11,622 nt of DNA from Russula earlei. Taxonomy: Eukaryota; Basidiomycota; Agaricomycetes; Russulales; Russulaceae. Positions 1 to 6,991 of this stretch are shown one piece after another (within the stretch, counting starts at the first letter, position 1; the number at the start of each line of letters is the position of its first letter). A program made the translations under genes and the position numbers. The stretch covers positions 1 through 11,622 of the forward strand of contig JAGFNK010001281.1 of assembly GCA_025769875.1 (NCBI GenBank), read 5' to 3'. Below the pieces are notes generated by a model. The model did not search any database. It saw nothing but the letters and a program-made list of their open reading frames with translations, and was not told where the DNA came from.

Positions 1-6
1 CTCGCC

Positions 7-1300
7 TTAAACGCCGCCTCCTTTCTCGCGCGCTTCCTTCTCGGCCGCGAGTTGTTTGGCGATCTCGAGATCCTATCAAGCCATGAATGCGGGTTCAAAA
101 GCCGCAGAGCGTTCACTCACAATGCAAGGTGCAAACTGACCTGCGCGTGCGGATACGTGCTCCATATTTCAAAAAGATGAATGGGATGGGTGCGAGGCAC
201 GGCAGCAATGAGGCCAATAAGGGTTCCGGCCCATTGTATGCCCATCTATACAACAGCCGCGTCAGTACAAAAGGGAGACTTTTTCGAAGGATGGTTTTAA
301 AGCAACCTACATTGTTGAACATTTGCGTTGTGAACAGAGGAAACGCAGCCGCAGTGGCAGACCGAATCATGGTGCTTGCAAGCGAAGGCAGATGCGGCAT
401 ACATTCTGTATGCAAAGGGCTCAGCACTCCATTCTCACGGTTTCGTTCATCTAAGGAAACCCACAGATATGTGTCCACGAGGTAGGTCTAAGATACAGGC
501 TGAAATCAACAATTGCAAAAACGTAGCACCGTAGGGACATACCAGGCAAGAAAGGAATATAAGACAGATCGCAGCGCCGATTACAACCGTGGCAAGGCGC
601 AGGAACATACCACGGCACTGCCTTGTACGCGCCTGCCCATCCAAGCCAGAAGGAACCGACGACCAGTAACGGTCCTCCGATAGTCGCTGGATACAGGAGC
701 CGCTCCGGTGGAGGAAATCCGCGCCACTCCCTGACAATAATTTTATAGCGCCCCCCGTTGATCCAAATATTGGAATAAGGCTCCGATTGTCGTCCCGATA
801 GCGACACCGAGGAAGATGAGTCCGTTTTGGCTTATGGTGAGTCCGTGACGATCGATGAAGATGACGGGAAACGCCTCTAACACTGACAAGTTCGAGGTCA
901 ATCAAATGAAACATGAAGCGGTGAACGAGGGACATACATGCGTTAGAGCACGGCGTAGACCATGGACGAGTATATCGTGATCAGGACCAAGATCGGCTCC
1001 TGCGCAAGCATCTTGAAAGGCCGGAAAATGGTATTCTCCAGAAAGATACCGAAGGTCCATTTCACTTCCCCTTCAACGCGGAGGTCTTTATTTTTGACTG
1101 GATCGTGTTTCCGTAACCGCTCGGCCTACATGGTTGATGGTCAGCAGATCGATCTAAAGCGAGACGACACATCCTTGCCTTCCTCCGCAGGATGTACGGC
1201 CCGTATGTCTCTAGCATGAATAAAACGAAATGATGGTGCAAACGCCGGCAAAAATCATCTCAACCCAGAAGACCACTCGCCAGCTGGCTCAATACTGGGC
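7..1300 (-). pseudogene. MFS transporter (DHA1 drug:H+ antiporter-like), 3' part, frameshifted
   Basis: Encodes roughly the last 60% of a 12-helix plasma-membrane transporter of the fungal drug/polyamine:H+ antiporter type. Family-typical blocks appear in order on the minus strand: SWRVVFWVEMIFAG (1235-1283), ETYGPYILRRK (1179-1211), VKWTFGIFLENTIFRPFKML (about 1005-1065), LEAFPVIFIDRHGLTISQNG (about 820-880), RLLYPATIGGPLLVVGSFWL (about 640-700), YLVDTYLW (461-484), FPLFTTQMFNN (311-345) and PIPFIFLKYGARIR (150-195). The last exon (7-72) has a Lys/Glu-rich tail and a TAA stop at 7-9. Introns fit at 1126-1178, 883-937, 488-542, 406-460, 246-310 and 73-120 (48-65 nt). The frame breaks by doubled bases near 943-944, 751-756, 596-597, 404-405, 380-381, 196-197 and 140-141, by one lost T near 1222-1225, and by a TGA at 1289-1291. 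The first half, about 200 residues, is absent. Family assignment is from recognised motifs; the transported substrate is unknown. Confidence 0.86.
1126..1178 (-). other. GC-AG intron of the MFS gene
   Basis: Read on the minus strand, this 53-nt piece starts GCAAGG after exon end AAG, carries a CTGAC branch-like motif and ends ATGTAG. Removing it joins ETYGPYILRRK to AERLRKHDPVKNKDLR in one frame, which continues to the VKWTF block. The other introns of the gene start with GT. A GT to GC change by mutation or sequence error is the alternative. Confidence 0.65.
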
Positions 1301-1600
1301 AGGTGTGTTCAGACGAACGCACTGTTGGAAGTGCAGCCAAACCGGTGGCGTGTGTACGGACAAAGCCGGACCGTGCGTGTAAATATCCGAATACTTGTCG
1401 TTCCCCTCAGTCTTTCATACACAAGACAACACCCTTTTACCGTTCTCTCTAAAATCTAATACCATACATAGCAACAATCCTTTTAGGTTAGCTTACTAAC
1501 TAATACAGTCTTTCATACACAAGACTGAGCAACAATCCTTTTAGCTTTAACAGATTATGAGACCTGACAGCTACTAATTACATCAACATATTGCTAGCCA
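1301..1600. other. junction between gene remnant and transposon block, no gene
   Basis: I see no convincing coding sequence here. Up to about 1400 the DNA still has many CpG dinucleotides and could hold a little more of the MFS gene, though I could not place it in frame with confidence. From about 1400 the DNA becomes AT-richer and almost free of CpG, like the retroelement remnants that follow. The short repeats at 1408-1544 lie just after this change. Confidence 0.5.
1408..1544. repeat. interleaved direct repeats (A-B-A-B)
   Basis: Unit A, CAGTCTTTCATACACAAGAC (20 bp), occurs exactly at 1408-1427 and 1506-1525. Unit B, AGCAACAATCCTTTTAG (17 bp), occurs exactly at 1470-1486 and 1528-1544. 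The order A-B-A-B, with a shorter A-B distance in the second pair, suggests a local duplication followed by a deletion. No function is apparent. Confidence 0.8.
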
Positions 1601-1609
1601 ACCAAATGA

Positions 1610-2831
1610 ATGCCAGCAAACAGCCCCTGCATAGAGGTGTTCCCTAACCTCCTGCCAGGCACACCAGACTGGAATGGCCAATTTACAGTAGAAATGGTCA
1701 GAACTAACCCACATAGAAGCATGTCAAAACCAAACCAAACAAGAAGAACTGATAACAGTTCTTTGCTGCGCCCAGAACAGCCATCAATATCTTCTGCAAC
1801 GGAATCAAAACCAACAAAGACCACATGGACAACAAAACAGATTGGCACAATAGCATCAGTACTATACAAAGATGGGAGAATATGGGGACACAGGGAATGA
1901 GCTCTCGGAACAACAGTGACTGATGAGAACACCCTCACACGCTCACAACCAGACTAGAAGTCCTATCCAATTATCTTAGTTCACTAATGACACCAACAGA
2001 TACACTAGTACACATATGCCTGCCAACACGTGCTGCAACCAAACAAACCATCAACTCCAAACCCCACAAGGAACAAGAGGCAGCCCTATGCCACCTGACA
2101 CAGTTAGGTGAGATCTTAATGACACACCCCAAATGAACATAAAACTGCTCTGGATACCTAGAAATGAAACAACTGTGGGGTACTGGAAAGCCAAACACCT
2201 GGCTGCCCACACAGCATGCACAGCACACGCTGAAGAAAACTCAGAACCCATGTCGCTCTGCAAGCAAAAGAGAAAACATGAAAAGGAGGCTGTTGCAGAA
2301 TGGGAGAAGAACTGGCATGAAGCACCATGCACCCCTCCCTCACATTACCGCACTGCCCTCACCAAACCGCTGGATGGGAAACCACACCCCACTGCCACTG
2401 CACAAAAAGGCAAAATAAAGCCAACACAGAAAAATGCAATCCCAAACCAAGGAAACACAGAACAGAACACCAAGCTAAGTTCCCAAGAATAATCACATCC
2501 ACTCTTTACTGCTTCATCACAGGGCACACCTTCACTGGGGAGTATACACAATGCTTCCACCCAAAAACACACCCCCTCACAAGTTGCCTGCCAATGTGGC
2601 AAGACCCCCCAGACAGTCAAGCATGTGCTCCTGTCCTGCCCAATCTATGACAACACATGCCAAAGACACCTGTCAGCAGGAGGCCACCCATGAAACATTG
2701 CTCAGCTGTTCAACCACCCTAAACAGATGCAAAGCACACTATGTTTCCTTAAAGAAACCAAAGCGTGTCAAGACTCACTGTTGAACAATCCAGTCAAGAG
2801 TGAGGTAGAAGTTTGGAGACGAGTCGACTGA
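1610..2831 (+). mobile_element. decayed LINE-type non-LTR retrotransposon, RNase H and C-terminal Cys-rich tail
   Basis: This is the 3' end of a fungal LINE-type ORF2 (RNase H-bearing, I/Tad-like clade), inactive and broken by several frameshifts and stops. About 1850-1960 reads LYKDGRIWGHRE, a stop, then ALGTTVTDENTLT, resembling the start of a LINE RNase H. 2133-2230 reads IKLLWIPRNETTVG and KAKHLAAHTA, matching the usual WIPGHxxVxGNExAD pattern with key residues mutated. 2530-2590 reads ITGHTFTGEYTQ, and 2589-2660 reads CQCGKTPQTVKHVLLSC, the CxC...H...C tail typical of these proteins. FLKETKA then leads to a stop at 2829-2831. The RT and endonuclease parts are not in the window. Only about a dozen CpGs were seen by eye across this block. 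The 5' boundary is approximate. Confidence 0.8.
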
Positions 2832-2989
2832 GTTCAAGGACAAAGTTGGTGAGGAACATGGTCCAAACAAGTAGCAAGTACCAGAGAGGGACTGGTACTG
2901 GCTGTGAGAGATGGTCATGGAGGGAGAGGGCCAGGTTGTACTAGATAGGGCGGGTCACAAAGGAGTACCCTTGGTAATGGAGTGCCACA
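2832..2989. other. possible 3' untranslated part of the LINE remnant
   Basis: Non-coding, purine-rich DNA directly after the LINE stop codon. It could be the 3' UTR of that element. No poly(A) tail or target-site duplication could be identified. Confidence 0.35.
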
Positions 2990-3540
2990 AATCAAATGGA
3001 CAGTCTGAAGACTGTCTGCTACTTTATTGAGCGCTTATATACTACAAGGGAACTGCTAAATAGGGAACAAGTCATAATCTTGTTATCAAGCACAATAGAC
3101 GGATGAGTAAGACATCAGGGTATGCTTAGTGAGCATGCTCAGTCATGCTCAGTAAGCTGCTGAGTAAGGAGGCCCATGATGATGAGTAAGGGCCTTTTAG
3201 AGTCCATGTGTTCACTACTTAGTGCACATGCAAAACACCTGATTCATTTACTGTTAGTTAGTTTAGGGCCGGTCCATTTGGGGACTTTGGGTATTTGTCA
3301 GTGGAATAGTGTTGCCCATAAGGCCCCTTATATAGTTCTAATAGGGTCCTTAGAGTTGGCCCTAATACTTCTATTAAGGTCCCTAGTATTGCCTTATAGT
3401 TTGTTCTAAGGTTATTAGAGTTAGTCTAATAACGCATTATAGGGCCTATAGTATCTTCATTAGTGTCTATAGTAGAGCACTTTGGGTCGTCCTAAAGGGT
3501 CATTCAAGGGCCCTCTCCAGAGAATGGTTCATGACAAAGT
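2990..3540 (-). repeat. possible decayed solo LTR and low-complexity AT-rich repeats
   Basis: No coding sequence. On the minus strand TATATAAGCG (about 3032-3041) is followed within ten bases by AATAAA and then by the inverted repeat CAGTCT/AGACTG at 3001-3014. That arrangement fits a short fungal LTR promoter and polyadenylation region. 3107-3192 carries repeated GATGAGTAAG and ATGCTCAGT motifs. 3315-3475 is built of degenerate CTAATAGGG/CCTATAG-like units. I could not find clean TG...CA ends or a target-site duplication, so the LTR call is tentative. Confidence 0.3.
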
Positions 3541-3839
3541 GTGCCTCAAACTGAAAGAAATTTGGGACCCAGGAGGAACAAGGGAGAGAGAGGACACTGA
3601 GGACGTCCCATAACACCACACAATCACCACACACTACACCCTATTGCTGCCATACCACCCTAGCAGACTACACATAACCTCATAATGCCTAAACACACTA
3701 CATTGCTACATAGCCTGTGACTGCCTCTGTATCATGTCATACATGCTGCAGTATACAAGTTCGGATTCAAAAAAAAATAAAAATAAAAAAATTACATCAA
3801 CATCCCAAATAAAGCTATTTTTTCCCATAACAAAGCAGA
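3541..3839. other. gene-free, CA-rich stretch upstream of the copia gag
   Basis: No gene found. 3610-3720 is rich in CACA and CTACA on the plus strand. An A-rich run at 3769-3790 follows. It may be the degenerate 5' leader of the copia element that begins near 3840, but no initiator-tRNA-like primer site was recognised. Confidence 0.35.
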
Positions 3840-4256
3840 ATGAGTACCTCACTGTCAGTCGCACAGCCTTTGACTATAAAGGGCACAAGTGCTCACAGCA
3901 GGAGCCATGGGAAAAAACAGAAGAGGCAGAATTCAACAACCCAATGCACCTACCCTTGAGGACAGCAAAGTCAAGTATACTCAGTGGAAAGGAGTGATGG
4001 AAGCCATCCTCCTAGTTACAGATCTATTGGATATAGTAAAAGGAACTGAACAGAATCCCAGCTAGATTGTAGACCCCAATGGCACTGCAGATTGGACATC
4101 AAGGGACCATGATGCACACACCCAAATCTTTATGACAGTCTGAGGGCATGCCCTCACCATAATACTTGGATCAGTAACTTCCAAAGAATCCTGGGACATT
4201 CTTGCAGAATGTTTCCAAGGAATGGGTGAGCACCAGGCTGCCCAACTACTGGGTGA
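3840..4256 (+). pseudogene. Ty1/copia-type gag, N-terminal fragment, interrupted
   Basis: The N-terminal part of a copia-type gag (capsid precursor). In the frame starting at 3907 it reads KVKYTQWKGVMEAILLVTDL, then a stop (TAG 4063-4065), then DPNGTADWTSRDHDAHTQIF, a stop (TGA 4141-4143), then GHALTIILGSVTSKESWDIL and AECFQGMGEHQAAQLLGD. The pattern W...ME.IL...DL, W...D..A...I and W..L...F is typical of copia gag. A likely start is ATG 3840, with a frameshift before 3907. Both stops can be explained by one C to T change. The frame is cut off at 4256 by the LTR of the gypsy element; the rest of gag should lie beyond the right edge of the window. Confidence 0.75.
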
Positions 4257-4747
4257 TGTCACCGACTAGGGGCGGTGTCACTGACAAATTGTTTCACGCG
4301 TGAGACGTACGCACAGAGTTGAGCAAGACGACAAGTTCTCACGAGAATTGGGGGGTCTCGGTGACAACACAGCCAAGGCTAGTGTGTACTGCGGAGAGGA
4401 AACTCGAATGATAAGTCTTCACGTTCGAAGACTTAGAGAGATGAGAGACTTTCGGGGGCGATTGCTTGATTCCCTGCAAGCCTACAGTCCTGAAGCTGAA
4501 ACCAGTGATATTTCACAGGAGAACAAGCTTAGAGCTTGTTCTCATCAAATGCCAGTCTTATATATGTACAGGATACTATATCAAATAGTATTCACAAGGT
4601 AGTAATGAGGCGATCGTAATGGAACATGCAAGAAATGTCTGGTACATGCGAGGCTTAGTGAGTCATGAAACACATGTGAAACTTGAGACATGTCTGGGTA
4701 GGCTTATCCAGTTGCTGGTCTGGTCCGATGTACCGGTTCTTGTGACA
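4257..4747 (-). repeat. 3' LTR of the gypsy element (491 bp)
   Basis: Bounded by TGTCAC at 4257 and GTGACA at 4747, giving TG...CA ends with 6-bp inverted repeats. The right border follows from the adjacent polypurine tract. The left border is supported by the start of the other LTR at 11611, which reads TGTCACCGACTG against TGTCACCGACTA here (one transition in the 12 visible bases). A second TGTCACTGAC occurs at 4276, so the end looks internally duplicated. The LTR carries a minus-strand TATA box and a hairpin (4519-4564) and should provide U3 promoter, R and U5. Confidence 0.9.
4519..4564 (-). promoter_or_regulatory. LTR TATA box and self-primer hairpin
   Basis: On the minus strand TATATAA (4558-4564) is followed, starting 21 bases downstream, by a perfect 11-bp inverted repeat GAGAACAAGCT / AGCTTGTTCTC (4519-4529 and 4533-4543) with a 3-base loop. 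A start site about 30 bases after the TATA box would fall in this hairpin. The RNA would then begin with the second arm, whose CTTGTTCT is complementary to AGAACAAG in the primer-binding region at 11601-11608. This fits priming by the 5' end of the element's own RNA. The start site is inferred. Confidence 0.7.
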
Positions 4748-4750
4748 TTA

Positions 4751-4760
4751 CCCCCTTGTT
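4751..4760 (-). other. polypurine tract
   Basis: On the minus strand AACAAGGGGG sits three bases upstream of the 3' LTR start (TGTCAC). This is the position and composition expected for the RNase H-resistant primer of plus-strand DNA synthesis. The extra ORF ends just 5 bp before it. Confidence 0.85.
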
Positions 4761-5310
4761 AAGGTCTAACCTGTATAGGGGTGAACATTGGAGACGCAGC
4801 GGTGGGTATGGTAGTGGAGTTGATCCCGAGGAACTCGACATATCTTGTGTGGTTTGCATCGTCGGTGTGGGGTCCTACAAAGATCTGCTTTGTGTCCATG
4901 GCGATTACAGAGGATGCAGGTGGTGATCTTGGGACAGTCGATGACATCATGTCTGCCATCAAGACACCAGGAGCATCTGTCAGAGACGTGGGGGGAAAAT
5001 TGATACCATGGGTCCGCAATTGCTTCCTTGGCATCTCTATGTTCTTGCTCTGATAGCTGTGGCATGGATTGGAAAAGGACTCTAGGCTCAAGTCGAGTTT
5101 TAGCGTTGGCCCTCGCCAACTTAACTTTGCTGTCTCGAATTTCCCACAACATGTCATGGTAATGTCCTCTGGCGGTAACGAGTTGATTAGCCATTTGTTG
5201 CACCTTTTTGATGGCAACCTGTGTTAAGATTCTCTTGATTCTCTGATTGTCATCTGTTTCTGCTGACTCGTCTGTGATTACTCATGTGTCTGCTTATCAA
5301 TCTGGCTTAG

Positions 5311-5387
5311 TGATTGCTTACTGATTGATTACTGATTGCTTACTGATTGCTTACTGATTGCTTACTGATTGCTTACTGATTGATGAC
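5311..5387. repeat. 11-bp tandem repeat, seven units
   Basis: Seven head-to-tail copies of TGATTGCTTAC, with unit 2 reading TGATTGATTAC and unit 7 TGATTGATGAC. It lies in the presumed U3 part of the solo LTR, upstream of its TATA box, where tandem repeats can act as promoter elements. It may equally be a neutral minisatellite. Confidence 0.9.
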
Positions 5388-5401
5388 AGATACTAGGAAA
5401 G

Positions 5402-5423
5402 AATGACTCACGCGTGAGTCATT
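5402..5423. promoter_or_regulatory. perfect 22-bp palindrome with TGACTCA and ACGCGT motifs
   Basis: Each half contains TGACTCA, the bZIP (AP-1/Gcn4-type) consensus, and the centre is ACGCGT. It sits between the tandem repeats and the TATA box of the solo LTR, so a transcription-factor site in U3 is plausible. The inner ten bases TCACGCGTGA also occur in the gypsy LTR at 4294-4303. Confidence 0.5.
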
Positions 5424-5526
5424 TCTAACATTCTGAATTGCGCTTTCTGTATTTGGATACTACTGGTTTTCAGCTATGTGCACCCCGAGTTTCGTACGAA
5501 TTGGATCAGCAGTTATTGAGATATCG

Positions 5527-5572
5527 TATAAATAGTCTGTGGTACCAAGAAGTCGAGCCTTATGCTCGACTT
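5527..5572 (+). promoter_or_regulatory. TATA box and downstream hairpin of the solo LTR
   Basis: TATAAATA at 5527-5534 is followed, starting 23 bases downstream, by the inverted repeat AAGTCGAGC / GCTCGACTT (5550-5558 and 5564-5572) with a 5-base loop. The geometry is almost the same as in the gypsy LTR. This suggests the parent element of the solo LTR also used an RNA 5'-end hairpin arm as primer. Confidence 0.55.
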
Positions 5573-6634
5573 ACACATTTAACAAGACAACCATCTTGTC
5601 AACTGATCTAAACAAAATTATAGTGCAGACTCTAACTGAAAGAGGTCCCTCTCTTTTCTCCATTCAATCTTCCTGAGATAATATCAAAGGGTTCGAAGTC
5701 TAGTGCTTGAACTATATCAAGCAACTCTTTCACTAAAGAGTCGGTACTAAGATCCGCCAGATCTTAACAAACTGATAGCGAAGGACTTTGGCTTCAAGAG
5801 ACAAGTCTCCCTCAAACGTGAGGGCCTTGTTCACAGCCTTGGTGTGTTTAAGTCCTTCTCAGAACAGGAAGGCGTCTTTTGTTGTGAGGAGAGGACGGGG
5901 GTAGGGGTCAGCACGAGCTTGGACTGAGATCCAATGAGTAGGACACCCAGGGCTGTATGTTGCGATGACTGATGGGAACCCATTAGTGAGGTCGGGTAGG
6001 ACAAATCGTGGGGGAATGGTATCATCTTCGTTTCCTGGGTCTGGAATCAAGATGTCAAGTCCTAGATTTCCTTCCATCCAGCCATTTCCCAGCTCACGTA
6101 GTTCAGCTATGGTATCTGTTCTGGGAGCTACAGGTGTTACATAGGCAGGAGGAGGGGTGTCGTCGTCAGGTGGCAGTACTGGGATGAAGTTTTCATTGAG
6201 AAGGACTAGGTCTAGCGGTCGTTGGGGGATGGGTGTACCGAGTTGAGAGGGAATGGGAATAGGATTGGGAGAAGGAGAATGGACGTGGTAGGACGGGCTG
6301 CGAGCTGTTGGAGAATTAGTTCCTCTAGTGGGGGAGCGGTTGCCGACAGCTCGTAGTATGGTAGGCAAGGTTTCTTCATGCCAGAGTTCTTGAGCTTGCG
6401 CTATCATTGCTGCGTGTTGTGTGGCGCATCACACCAAGAGTTGAGTGTTGATAGTCATGGCCATGGATGGGGATGGTTCTCTGGAGATTGGTAAGGGGAT
6501 AAGGGTCGGAGTGTATGGGGGAGTGGGGACAAGGGTAGCAGAGGAGGCAATAGGTGAGTTGAGATTGGAGGACATGTTGGGATGTTTGGGGGAAGAAAAG
6601 AGCGGTGGAGGTTGTTGGTTGGGAATAGTGCTTT

Positions 6635-6991
6635 TTATGCATTGGGTTGTCCAGCTGTGGCGGAGTAGAATGCTTTCAGAAGTTCTGGGGCATTGAGGTT
6701 GTGGTGGTCGACCCATGAGTCATCTGATGTTGGGTAACCTTTCCAATGTACGAGGTATTGGAGTTGACGTGTTCGTCTGAACCTTCTGGCATTCAAAATG
6801 GCTTCGATTTCGTATTCTTCTTCGTTATCGATGATCGGAGGGGGTCGTGTAAATGGGGTGCTGTATTCCTCCGTTTCTATATAGGGTAGGAGTAGGTTGA
6901 TGTGGAAAACATCATGTATCTTCATGGATGATGGGAGTTGGAGTTGATAAGCAACTTTAGAAATTTTCTTGGTGATGGGAAAGGGTCCGTA
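6635..6991 (-). pseudogene. pol: pol, C-terminal part: integrase GPF module and chromodomain
   Basis: The end of the integrase. It starts with the GPY/F-type motif YGPFPITKKISKVAYQL (about 6941-6991), continues through IHDVFHINLLLPY and ends in a chromodomain at about 6668-6814: EEYEIEAILNARR, then YLVHWKGYPTSDDSW. Tyr, Trp and Tyr of the expected methyl-lysine cage are present (EYEIE, HWKGY). Chromodomains of chromovirus integrases direct insertion to heterochromatin by binding histone methyl marks. The frame differs from that of the rest of integrase by a net loss of one base, and the stretch between the catalytic core and GPF is shorter than usual. A deletion near 6990-7030 is therefore likely. 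The stop is at 6635-6637. Confidence 0.88.

Larger units (their letters stand above)
5222..5769 (+). mobile_element. solo LTR of another element, nested in the extra ORF
   Basis: 548 bp with ends TGTTAAGAT (5222-5230) and ATCTTAACA (5761-5769), a perfect 9-bp inverted repeat with TG...CA. It is flanked by ACCTG (5217-5221) and AACTG (5770-5774), a 5-bp target duplication with one mismatch. The inside is non-coding. A plus-strand TATAAATA and hairpin (5527-5572) suggest plus orientation. It does not resemble the gypsy LTR beyond a short shared palindrome. A solo LTR normally arises by recombination between the two LTRs of a full element. Exact restoration of the host ORF on removal confirms the boundaries. 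Confidence 0.9.
4766..6575 (-). pseudogene. extra ORF of the gypsy element: 418-codon protein with two CCHC zinc knuckles, split by a solo LTR
   Basis: I do not recognise this protein. It begins at ATG 6575, 59 bp after the pol stop, and ends at TAG 4766, next to the polypurine tract. Taking out the solo LTR plus one 5-bp target copy (5217-5769) leaves 1257 nt, exactly 419 codons, all one frame. Codons 49 (6429-6431) and 239 (5859-5861) are TGA, each explicable as CGA to TGA. Residues about 1-110 are Pro/Ser-rich; the middle is acidic and then Lys/Ala-rich, possibly coiled. Residues 350-363 (CSWCLDGRHDVIDC) and 369-382 (CILCNRHGHKADLC) are C-x2-C-x4-H-x4-C knuckles, followed by more Cys/His to residue 409. 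Position and reading frame argue it is a real part of the element. An RNA- or DNA-binding accessory role is inference. No membrane segment is seen, so an envelope role is unlikely. Confidence 0.82.

Noticed and set aside
3734..3997. 87-codon plus-strand ORF over the A-rich run
   Set aside because: It is mainly low-complexity Lys/Asn sequence, and the recognisable copia gag lies in another frame from 3907.
4519..4543. Hairpin as a transcription terminator
   Set aside because: It lies just downstream of a TATA box at the expected start site, and no T-tract terminator logic applies to a fungal Pol II LTR.
4276..4747. LTR starting at TGTCACTGAC, 4276
   Set aside because: The partner LTR at 11611 begins TGTCACCGACTG, matching 4257 and not 4276.
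4766..5203. Cys/His-rich ORF as an independent small gene with its own start
   Set aside because: It joins in frame to the upstream ORF once the solo LTR and one target copy are removed, so it is the C-terminal part of one protein.
5311..5387. Regular repeats that could suggest a CRISPR array
   Set aside because: The units are 11 bp, directly adjacent with no spacers, and the context is a fungal retroelement.
4766..6575. Extra ORF as an envelope-like gene
   Set aside because: The position fits, but no signal peptide or transmembrane stretch is seen, and the C-terminal zinc knuckles point to nucleic-acid binding.
6922..6991. A programmed frameshift joining integrase core to chromodomain
   Set aside because: No slippery heptamer is present, and the spacing to the GPF motif is shorter than normal; a deletion explains it better.
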